A stretch of DNA of 40,093 nt from Calderihabitans maritimus (lineage in GTDB: Bacteria > Bacillota > KKC1 > Calderihabitantales > Calderihabitantaceae): positions 1-40,093 of the forward strand of contig NZ_BDGJ01000004.1 of NCBI RefSeq assembly GCF_002207765.1, written 5' to 3'. The notes under the pieces were generated by a model. It was not told where the DNA came from. It saw only the letters and a program-made list of their open reading frames with translations, and made no database searches. Of this stretch, positions 33,837 to 40,093 are shown piece after piece. A program made the translations under genes and the position numbers. How positions within the stretch are numbered: the stretch's first letter is position 1; each line of letters opens with the position of its first letter.

Positions 33837-34580
33837 TTAAATTAGCATCCCACCGTCCACGTTGATAACCTGGCCGGTTATATATCCGGCAGCCGGCGAA
33901 GCCAGGAAGAGAACCACCTGGGCGACATCTTCCGGTTTCCCCAGGCGTCCCAGAGGAATTTTCTCCTGGAGTTCCGCCTTGGCCTTCTCCGAAAGGGAAT
34001 CAGTCATATCAGTAATAATAAAACCAGGGGCCACTGCATTTACCAGGATTCCTCGGGAAGCAACTTCTTTGGCCACTGACTTAGTAAAACCTATGATTCC
34101 TGCTTTGGCCGCAGCATAGTTAGCCTGGCCGGCATTCCCACTAATACCAACTACCGAAGCAATGTTAATAATACGACCTTCTTTCTGCTTCATCATGGGT
34201 TTCAAAACTGCTTTAGTACAATTATAAACCCCTTTCAGGTTAGTATTAATTACTTTATCCCAATCATCCTCTTTCATTCGTAATAAAAGATTATCTCGCG
34301 TTATTCCTGCATTATTTACTAAAATGTCAACTCGGCCAAAGTGATCCAAAGTGCTTTCTACCAGCTTCGCAACTGCTTCCCCGTTGGCTACGTCGGCCTG
34401 CAGCGCTAGAGCCCGCCCTCCTTTTGCTTCGATACAGGAGACTACCTCTCGCGCTGCTTCCTCACTGCCGAAGTAGTTGACCACCACTGAAGCACCGGCT
34501 GAAGCTAAAGCCAAGGCAGTAGCCCGCCCTATTCCCCGGGAAGCCCCGGTGACAATAGCAACCCTGTTGTCTAAAATCAT
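33837..34580 (-). CDS. fabG: 3-oxoacyl-ACP reductase
   Basis: A 247-aa NADPH-dependent short-chain dehydrogenase. It has the cofactor motif TGASRGIG (11-18), NNAG (89-92) and the catalytic set N114, S142, Y155, K159 (NYAAAKAG), with the family's C-terminal [11 protein letters not shown]. It reduces 3-oxoacyl-ACP to 3-hydroxyacyl-ACP. The start lies one base after the fabD stop (TAAAATG), with AAAGGAG inside the end of fabD. Confidence 0.97.
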   Translation of the reverse strand: MILDNRVAIVTGASRGIGRATALALASAGASVVVNYFGSEEAAREVVSCIEAKGGRALALQADVANGEAVAKLVESTLDHFGRVDILVNNAGITRDNLLLRMKEDDWDKVINTNLKGVYNCTKAVLKPMMKQKEGRIINIASVVGISGNAGQANYAAAKAGIIGFTKSVAKEVASRGILVNAVAPGFIITDMTDSLSEKAKAELQEKIPLGRLGKPEDVAQVVLFLASPAAGYITGQVINVDGGMLI

Positions 34581-34581
34581 T

Positions 34582-35523
34582 TTAGCTACACTCCTTTAAA
34601 GATGCAAGCGTCTTTTCCAAGGATTTCATGTCTTCCACGTTATACACCTTTACGTTTTTGTCTATTTTCTTAATCAGTCCAGTTAAAACCTTACCCGGGC
34701 CTACCTCAACAAAGGTTTTCGTTCCATCCGCGATAAGCTTCCGAATGGAATCCTCCCATAAAACCGGCTTGCTGACCTGCTGAACTAAGACCTTTCTAAT
34801 TTCTTCTACCGTTTCTACATAGTCGGCTGTGGAGTTAGCAATTATTGGAACCGCCGGGTCTTTAAAATCAACTTTGTGCAGTGCCCTGGATAATTCTTCC
34901 GATACCGGTTCCATTAACCGGCAGTGAAACGGTCCGCTGACCGGTAATTTAACTACCCGCCGGGCTCCTGCTTCCATGGCTTTTGCTGTAAAGAGTTCCA
35001 CGGCTTCCGTCTCTCCTGCCACAACTATTTGCCCCGGACAGTTAAAGTTCGCCGGTTCAACCAGCCCCTTTTGCCCTACCTCCTGGCATAGCCTGTTTAC
35101 TTCATCCGCCGGTAACCCCAGCACTGCCGCCATGCTCCCTTTCCCCTGGGGCACAGCTTTCTCCATCAATCGCCCCCGCAGTCTCACCAGTTTAACTCCG
35201 TCCGCAAAGGCCAGTGCACCCGCTGCTACCAGCGCGGAATATTCGCCTAAACTGTGTCCAGCTACAAAATCAGGGCGGATACCTTCTCTCTGTAAAACAC
35301 GCCAGCAGGCGATACTGGTAGTCAATATTGCCGGCTGAGTGTTAGCTGTCTGTTTAAGTTTTTCTTCCGGACCGTGAAAACAGAGATCTGCTACATCAAA
35401 TCCCAATTCACGGGAGGCGACGGAGTATGTTTCTTCCGCTTCCGCAAAGGTCATTGCCAATTCACGGCCCATTCCAACGTATTGAGATCCTTGCCCCGGA
35501 AAGACAAAGGCTATTTTTCCCAT
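34582..35523 (-). CDS. fabD: Malonyl-CoA:ACP transacylase
   Basis: A 313-aa acyltransferase that charges ACP with malonate. FPGQGSQYVGMG (8-19) and the nucleophile elbow GHSLGEY with S91 are visible, with the downstream GPFHCRLM histidine of the dyad. The ATG lies three bases after the fabK stop, with GGGAGG in the fabK tail, so the genes are coupled. Confidence 0.97.
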   Translation of the reverse strand: MGKIAFVFPGQGSQYVGMGRELAMTFAEAEETYSVASRELGFDVADLCFHGPEEKLKQTANTQPAILTTSIACWRVLQREGIRPDFVAGHSLGEYSALVAAGALAFADGVKLVRLRGRLMEKAVPQGKGSMAAVLGLPADEVNRLCQEVGQKGLVEPANFNCPGQIVVAGETEAVELFTAKAMEAGARRVVKLPVSGPFHCRLMEPVSEELSRALHKVDFKDPAVPIIANSTADYVETVEEIRKVLVQQVSKPVLWEDSIRKLIADGTKTFVEVGPGKVLTGLIKKIDKNVKVYNVEDMKSLEKTLASLKECS

Positions 35524-35526
35524 ATT

Positions 35527-36480
35527 TTACCTCCCATCCGGTTTTATGACCTGCTGCATCCTGTCTATCACCCGCCTGGCTTCTTCCACCACTTCGGAAA
35601 TTATTTCCCGGGCAGGCTTGACTTCACTAATTAGTCCGGCTATCTGACCCGCCATAAGGGAACCATACTCTACATCTCCTTCAATCACTGCCGCCCGCAA
35701 TTTACCCGCTCCTAATTTTTCAAATTCGGTAAAGGGAGCGCCGGAGGCAGCCAGTTCAGCAAACTGACGCGCCAGCTTGTTCTTCAAAACTCTGACATAA
35801 TGTCCCTCTGTTCCAGTTACCACCGTATCTCGATCCTTGGCCTTAATGATAGCTTCTTTGTAATTAGGATGAGCAATACATTCATCAGCGCAGACAAAAC
35901 GGGTTCCCATTTGAATTCCTGCTGCTCCCAGGGAGAGCGCAGCGGCCAGACCTCGGCCGTCAGCAATTCCGCCGGCGGCGATAACCGGAATGCTCACCGC
36001 ATCCACTACCTGAGGGACCAAAGCCATAGTGGTGATTTCCCCGATATGACCGCCACACTCCATTCCCTCGGCAATAAGGGCATCTACTCCTTGTCGTTCC
36101 AACCGCTTCGCAAGGGCTACGGAAGCCACCACCGGAATAACTTTAACACCGGCCTCTTTCAGACGGGGTATGTGCTTGCCGGGATTGCCTGCTCCCGTAG
36201 TTATCACCGGTACTTCTTCTTCAATAATTAAATCAATGAGTTCCTCCACATAAGGAGAAAGATAATAAATGTTAACACCAAATGGTTTATTCGTTCTTTC
36301 CCGCACTTTATTAATCTCTTCTCTGACCACCTCAGGAGGGGCATTACCAGCGCCAATTATTCCAAGTCCGCCCGCTTCCGACACTGCAGCAGCCAGTTCT
36401 CCTGTAGCTACCCAGGCCATACCACCCTGTAAAATGGGATATTCTATTCCTAACAGTTCACAAAGTACCGTTTTCAGCAT
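35527..36480 (-). CDS. fabK: Enoyl-ACP reductase II (FMN-dependent FabK)
   Basis: A 317-aa TIM-barrel flavoprotein of the FabK/nitronate monooxygenase family. It begins with GIEYPILQGGMAWVATGELAA-like sequence (split here as LLGIEYPILQGGMAW), and has VIAAGGIADGRG, GAAGIQMGTRF and ECGGHIGEITT. Its place between fabH and fabD makes it the enoyl-ACP reductase rather than a nitronate monooxygenase; no fabI is seen. The ATG follows GGGGAGG and overlaps the end of fabH by 23 bases. Confidence 0.94.
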   Translation of the reverse strand: MLKTVLCELLGIEYPILQGGMAWVATGELAAAVSEAGGLGIIGAGNAPPEVVREEINKVRERTNKPFGVNIYYLSPYVEELIDLIIEEEVPVITTGAGNPGKHIPRLKEAGVKVIPVVASVALAKRLERQGVDALIAEGMECGGHIGEITTMALVPQVVDAVSIPVIAAGGIADGRGLAAALSLGAAGIQMGTRFVCADECIAHPNYKEAIIKAKDRDTVVTGTEGHYVRVLKNKLARQFAELAASGAPFTEFEKLGAGKLRAAVIEGDVEYGSLMAGQIAGLISEVKPAREIISEVVEEARRVIDRMQQVIKPDGR

Positions 36481-37498
36481 TTAAATTCCTCCCCTTTAGG
36501 CCTTTAGGCCACCGAATCACCGTAGCCCCCCAAGTAAGTCCGGCACCGAAACCAACTAATAGAACTAAATCTCCCGCTTGAATTTTACCTTCTTTAAGAG
36601 CTTCATCCAAAGCTACAGCGATAGAGGCGCCGGATATATTGCCGTACCTATCCAAATTAATGTATACCTTATCTGATGGTACCTCCAACCGTTTTAATGC
36701 CGCCTCCACAATTCTGATGTTAGCCTGGTGGGGTATCAAATAATCTATATCTTTCTTGCTGAGCCCGCATTGTTCTAAAGCTTTTAGTGCTGCTTCTTCC
36801 ATGATGCGCACAGCAAATTTAAATACTTCGTTCCCGTTCATGTGTATGTAATGAAGCCTCTGGGTTACCGTTTCCACCGATGACGGCAGACGTGAACCTC
36901 CTGCCGGTACTTTTAACAGCTCGCTACCGTTACCATCCGCTTTAAGATAATTGCCCAAGATTCCTTCCCCTTCAGAAACGGGTCTTAATACCGCCGCTCC
37001 AGCCCCATCTCCGAAAAGGACACATGTATTGCGATCAGTCCAGTCTACAATTTTACTCAAAGTATCTGCTGCTATTACCAGGACGGTATCGTACAAACCG
37101 GTAGCCACCATCTGCGAGCCTATCCCTAACCCGTAAATAAAGCCGCTGCATGCCGCTTCCAGGTCGAAAGCTGCAGCCCGTTCCGCTCCAATGGCTTTTT
37201 GTACCAAGCAAGCAGTGGCGGGAAACAACATGTCGGGAGTTACGGTAGCAACGATTATTAGATCAACATCCTCGGGATTTACGCCCGCATCCTCCAGAGC
37301 TCGCTGAGCTGCTACAATCGCCAGGTCGGAAGTAGCAGTATTGTCGTCCGCCTTACGCCGTTCGCGAATACCGGTGCGGGTTCGTATCCATTCATCACTG
37401 GTATCCACCATCTTTTCCAAATCGCTGTTACTTATTATTTGTTCAGGAACGTATGATCCTGTCCCTACTATACCTACAGGCCGTAAATTTTTAAGCAT
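36458..37498 (-). CDS. fabH: 3-oxoacyl-ACP synthase III
   Basis: A 346-aa initiating condensing enzyme joining acyl-CoA and malonyl-ACP. The catalytic triad is C117 (LEAACSGFIYG), H257 (IPHQANIRI) and N287 (DRYGNISGAS). I favour the ATG at 37498, with AAGGAG nine bases upstream, over a GTG two codons earlier; either overlaps the plsX stop by a few bases. It also overlaps fabK at its 3' end, so plsX-fabH-fabK are tightly coupled. Confidence 0.97.
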   Translation of the reverse strand: MLKNLRPVGIVGTGSYVPEQIISNSDLEKMVDTSDEWIRTRTGIRERRKADDNTATSDLAIVAAQRALEDAGVNPEDVDLIIVATVTPDMLFPATACLVQKAIGAERAAAFDLEAACSGFIYGLGIGSQMVATGLYDTVLVIAADTLSKIVDWTDRNTCVLFGDGAGAAVLRPVSEGEGILGNYLKADGNGSELLKVPAGGSRLPSSVETVTQRLHYIHMNGNEVFKFAVRIMEEAALKALEQCGLSKKDIDYLIPHQANIRIVEAALKRLEVPSDKVYINLDRYGNISGASIAVALDEALKEGKIQAGDLVLLVGFGAGLTWGATVIRWPKGLKGRNLNAENGTL

Positions 37499-38492
37499 CT
37501 GCACCTTCTCCTTTGGCTACAAATTCTCTTATTCGCTCTACGTAACGGCTTTCCACACCTCTAGCTGCTCCCTTAATGGCATTTCTTATTTCCTTTGCCT
37601 TGGAGCTTCCGTGGCATATGATACTTACACCTTCCACACCCAAAAGAGGTGCTCCCCCATATTCTGTATAATCCATAATCTTTTTAATTCGCTTTAATGC
37701 CGGAAAAGCTAGAGCCGCACCCAGGCGGGTTATTAAACTTTGGGCCAGATGTTGTTTAATCAGCTCAAGCATCTCTCCTGCCAGTCCTTCTGCAAATTTC
37801 AGCACTACATTACCAACAAATCCGTCACAGACTACCACATCCACTATCCCGGAAGGAATATCCCGGGCTTCCACATTGCCGGCAAAATTAAGAGAGCTCT
37901 CTTTTAACAGGCGGTATGCTGTCTGGGTCAATTCATTACCTTTTGTTTCCTCAGTGCCAATATTCAGCAGTCCCACCTTAGGATGAGAAATCTCTAGTAT
38001 TTTTTCCGCGTAAATACTGCCCATTAGAGCGAACTCTACGAGGTGTTGCGGCTTGCAATCGGCATTGGCGCCGACGTCTAAAATTAATTTCGCCCCTCGG
38101 CGCGTAGGAAATACCGTTGCAATAGCCGGACGCTGTATTCCCTTAATGCGGCCCAAAATGATATGAGCTGCTGCCATCTGAGCTCCCGTACTGCCGGCAG
38201 AGATGACCGCATCTGCCTTTCCCTCTTTAACCAACCGAGTAGCGGTAGCGATGGAAGTATCTTTCTTACGGCGTAAAGCGACGGCAGGAGGTTCATCCAT
38301 ATCTACCACCTGAGCAGCATGAACTATCTCTATCCGGGATCCCGCCCGATTTGACGGAAGGTGACGCGCAATAGCCTCCTTGTCTCCCACTAAAATAATT
38401 TCGGCTATATTCTCTTCCGCGGCCTGTACCGCTCCTTTTACAATTTCTTCTGGGGCATAGTCTCCTCCCATAGCATCAACCGCAATTTTCAC
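37491..38492 (-). CDS. plsX: Phosphate acyltransferase PlsX
   Basis: A 333-aa enzyme making acyl-phosphate from acyl-ACP for phospholipid synthesis. It begins MKIAVDAMGGDYAPEEIVKG (GTG start after GGAGGAGG), followed by DADAVISAGSTGAQMAAA-type and LILDVGANADCKPQHLVEFA-type blocks, and VVVCDGFVGNVVLKFAEG. It overlaps the end of fapR by 17 bases. The fapR-plsX-fab order is the classic Firmicute lipid regulon. Confidence 0.97.
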   Translation of the reverse strand: MKIAVDAMGGDYAPEEIVKGAVQAAEENIAEIILVGDKEAIARHLPSNRAGSRIEIVHAAQVVDMDEPPAVALRRKKDTSIATATRLVKEGKADAVISAGSTGAQMAAAHIILGRIKGIQRPAIATVFPTRRGAKLILDVGANADCKPQHLVEFALMGSIYAEKILEISHPKVGLLNIGTEETKGNELTQTAYRLLKESSLNFAGNVEARDIPSGIVDVVVCDGFVGNVVLKFAEGLAGEMLELIKQHLAQSLITRLGAALAFPALKRIKKIMDYTEYGGAPLLGVEGVSIICHGSSKAKEIRNAIKGAARGVESRYVERIREFVAKGEGADA

Positions 38493-39078
38493 CTTTTCCT
38501 CCTCCTGCTCTTCTGGTACTTTCTTGAACCATAACGATGAATTGTCCTTTAAACACCAGCTCCGAATTCACCGTAGAATATACCGAAACCAGATAACTAT
38601 TCCCGCGGCGAACTTTAACTCGAGCCTTAGCTACCACCTTTTCCCCGACATATACGGGACGTTTATAACGCACCCGGGCACTGCCGGTAAGGACTGTTTC
38701 AGCATCTACCAGAGCAACGGCTAAAGAATTAGCCTGAGCAAAAAGAAAATGTCCTCGAGCTATGCTTGTACGCTGCAACACCATTTCCGGCGTTATTTCC
38801 AATACAGATATGCCGTAACTACCCAGTTCTATATCTATTAACTCGCCAATTAATTCTGCCTCGGTCATGGATTTGACTTTGGCATAGGCTTCTTCGGCTA
38901 CGTGCTTCATTCTTTCTCGTAATTCAGGTATTCCCAGAAATATTCTGTCAAGACGGATGGTTTGAACACTCACTCCGAAATGCTCTGCCAGTTCCTCATC
39001 AGTGTAGAAAGGATTCTTCTCCAACAATTCCTGCAACCGTAACTGTCGTCGTTTCCTGCTCATTCGCCGCCCAGCCAT
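38476..39078 (-). CDS. fapR: Fatty-acid and phospholipid synthesis repressor FapR
   Basis: A 200-aa malonyl-CoA-responsive repressor. An N-terminal DeoR-like HTH (TDEELAEHFGVSVQTIRLDR) is joined to a C-terminal hot-dog ligand domain (about 95-185, including RGHFLFAQANSLAVAL). The ATG follows AGGGTGG. It is the first gene of the operon it is expected to control, and a palindrome resembling its operator overlaps the predicted transcript start (39107-39123). Confidence 0.93.
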   Translation of the reverse strand: MAGRRMSRKRRQLRLQELLEKNPFYTDEELAEHFGVSVQTIRLDRIFLGIPELRERMKHVAEEAYAKVKSMTEAELIGELIDIELGSYGISVLEITPEMVLQRTSIARGHFLFAQANSLAVALVDAETVLTGSARVRYKRPVYVGEKVVAKARVKVRRGNSYLVSVYSTVNSELVFKGQFIVMVQESTRRAGGGKGENCG

Positions 39079-39106
39079 AAAATACCACCCTTAATGTTAC
39101 CTGCTA

Positions 39107-39123
39107 TTATCACCTGGTCCTAA
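39107..39123 (-). promoter_or_regulatory. Probable FapR operator
   Basis: The near-palindrome TTAGGACC-A-GGTGATAA (minus strand) pairs at six of eight positions. It resembles the known FapR site (TTAGTACC... type, from Bacillus). It lies just downstream of the -10 box, where bound FapR would block transcription. Confidence 0.6.
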
Positions 39124-39128
39124 AATAT

Positions 39129-39157
39129 AGTATAGCAAATACTCCTCTTTTATGCAA
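39129..39157 (-). promoter_or_regulatory. Sigma-A promoter of the fapR operon
   Basis: On the minus strand, -35 TTGCAT (39152-39157), 17-bp spacer, -10 TATACT (39129-39134). The FapR-like palindrome begins six bases downstream of the -10. Confidence 0.75.
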
Positions 39158-39170
39158 CTTCGGTAAATTC

Positions 39171-39211
39171 TTCTTAAAAAAATAGCCAAAAGCTTCTTGC
39201 TTTCGGCTATT
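39171..39211 (-). terminator. Rho-independent terminator after rpmF
   Basis: A 13-bp stem on the minus strand (AATAGCCGAAAGC with GCTTTTGGCTATT, one G-U pair; plus-strand 39181-39193 and 39199-39211) followed by TTTTTT. It separates DUF177-rpmF from the fapR operon. Confidence 0.88.
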
Positions 39212-39233
39212 GTAAATAATCTATTTTTATAGA

Positions 39234-39407
39234 CTATTTAACTGCCTCCCGGTTTTTGTAATAGCCGCACTCTGGACATGCATGGTGAGGCAATTTCAGC
39301 TCATGACAGTGCGGGCACTCCACCAACGCCGGTGAAGAAATCTTTAACCACACAGAACGCCTTTTGTTTTTCCTTGCTTTCGACACTCTCCTCTTTGGTA
39401 CACCCAT
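39234..39407 (-). CDS. rpmF: 50S ribosomal protein L32
   Basis: A 57-aa basic ribosomal protein starting MGVPKRRVSKARKNKRRS, with zinc-ribbon cysteines in CPHC (31-34) and CPEC (44-47). This is the zinc-binding form. The ATG follows GGGAGGGG. It sits directly after the DUF177 gene, the usual bacterial arrangement, and before a strong terminator. Confidence 0.96.
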   Translation of the reverse strand: MGVPKRRVSKARKNKRRSVWLKISSPALVECPHCHELKLPHHACPECGYYKNREAVK

Positions 39408-39433
39408 GTTCTACCCCTCCCTTCCACAACGAT

Positions 39434-39943
39434 CTATTTGTTATCTAATAAGTCCTTTAGAACGGCCAGTCGGGGATCAATGTCCTCCCGTTCACAGTTA
39501 CACTGCGCTTCGTTCAAATTCTGCCCGCAAAGGCTACAAAGGCCCTTGCAATTATGGCGGCACAAAGCCTTCATAGGAACGGCTAAAAGCAAATTTTCTT
39601 CGACCTGCTCCTTAAGGTCAATATAATTGCCTTCGTATAGATGTATCCCTTCTTCCGGCTCTCCATGTACAACAGTCCTGTCTTGAAATTCTTCCTCGAA
39701 ATCGGCCGTTAGAGAGTACCGGTATGTTTCCAGACAACGGGCACACCGCAGGCGAACTTCGGTTCTGATTTCCCCTCGTACCAGAATGGTCTCGCCCGTA
39801 TTGATAGCTGTGAGTTGAGCTTCCACTGGTTGCGTGAAGTCAAGGCGGTCTTCTCCGAGCGTTAAAGAAGCAATCATCTCTCTCAGTTGATATTTTTGGG
39901 AGGCCCCTGTTCTTTTCTTAATTTCTTGAATATCTATTTTCAA
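39434..39943 (-). CDS. DUF177/YceD-family protein
   Basis: A 169-aa protein of the YceD/DUF177 family, encoded with rpmF in most bacteria and linked to 23S rRNA accumulation. The cysteines are CARC near residue 67-70 and a C-terminal set in CRHNCKGLCSLCG and CNCE, probably a zinc site. The start is TTG (39943) after GGGGTGA. It is the first gene after the promoter at 39975-40004. Confidence 0.9.
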   Translation of the reverse strand: MKIDIQEIKKRTGASQKYQLREMIASLTLGEDRLDFTQPVEAQLTAINTGETILVRGEIRTEVRLRCARCLETYRYSLTADFEEEFQDRTVVHGEPEEGIHLYEGNYIDLKEQVEENLLLAVPMKALCRHNCKGLCSLCGQNLNEAQCNCEREDIDPRLAVLKDLLDNK

Positions 39944-39974
39944 TATTATTCACCCCAAAAAACGCCTAGGCGAT

Positions 39975-40004
39975 ATTATACCCAAGGCATAAACTAAATG
40001 TCAA
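39975..40004 (-). promoter_or_regulatory. Sigma-A promoter of DUF177-rpmF
   Basis: On the minus strand, perfect -35 TTGACA (39999-40004), 18-bp spacer and perfect -10 TATAAT (39975-39980). The predicted transcript starts about 25 bases before the TTG start. Confidence 0.85.
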
Positions 40005-40093
40005 GATAAATTACATCTTGGAAGCTGTCAAGTGGACCTAGGTAATTTTTTCGATTTTCTTTCCTCCAATGGTAATTGGGGATTTATGTATGA

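Noticed and set aside
40005-40093. Open frame at the right edge (minus strand, stop at 40028-40030)
   Set aside because: Only about 20 codons are visible and it could be the tail of an upstream gene, but no family feature can be recognised.

Overview
The window looks like a chromosomal segment of an anaerobic, endospore-forming Firmicute of the Clostridia (Moorella/Desulfotomaculum-like), probably an acetogen or methylotroph and possibly thermophilic. The basis is the Firmicute fatty-acid operon (fapR-plsX-fabH-fabK-fabD-fabG-acpP), a SpoVS protein, strong AGGAGG ribosome-binding sites with many GTG/TTG starts, and a large set of corrinoid methyl-transfer genes. A C-terminal Cys-x-Cys in the MTA phosphorylase is a weak hint of thermophily. 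Every gene I accept is on the minus strand, so operons are read from high to low coordinates.

Right end (40.1-30.0 kb), housekeeping. A DUF177 gene and rpmF have their own promoter and terminator. The fatty-acid operon follows, with a promoter and a probable FapR operator. A terminator separates acpP from fabF; then come rnc, an Elp3-like radical SAM gene and spoVS, closed by a strong terminator.

Middle (29.9-9.5 kb), a corrinoid methyl-transfer island lying between spoVS and smc, where rnc and smc are usually close together in Firmicutes. It opens with a regulator carrying three HTH domains and an MtaA-type methyltransferase. Next are a sigma-54 activator (GAF-PAS-AAA+-Fis) and a corrinoid protein MtaC2. 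The methanol operon mtaB-mtaC1-cobW-ramA follows, preceded by a near-consensus -24/-12 promoter and palindromic upstream sites. An internally deleted arsenite permease (ACR3) remnant separates it from a second operon: corrinoid protein, [2Fe-2S] RACE activator, MtrH-family methyltransferase, UroD-family methyltransferase, QueG-like Fe-S protein, FAD oxidoreductase, second corrinoid protein, a small cysteine protein and cobO. The promoters of this operon and of mtaA share a 40-bp upstream element at exactly the same distance from the -35 box, suggesting common control.

Left end (9.4-0.4 kb): smc, an undescribed protein with a degenerate and an intact JAMM-like domain in tandem, ftsY, and the methionine-salvage genes mtnP-mtnA-mtaD. 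The first 170 bases hold the start of an unidentified minus-strand reading frame.

Working model (inference): methanol enters through MtaB/MtaC, and a second C1 substrate, possibly a methoxylated compound, enters through the UroD/MtrH/corrinoid operon. MtaA or the MtrH-like enzyme passes methyl groups on, probably to tetrahydrofolate. RamA and RACE reactivate oxidised corrinoid, CobO adenosylates corrinoid, and CobW may supply zinc to the zinc-dependent methyltransferases.
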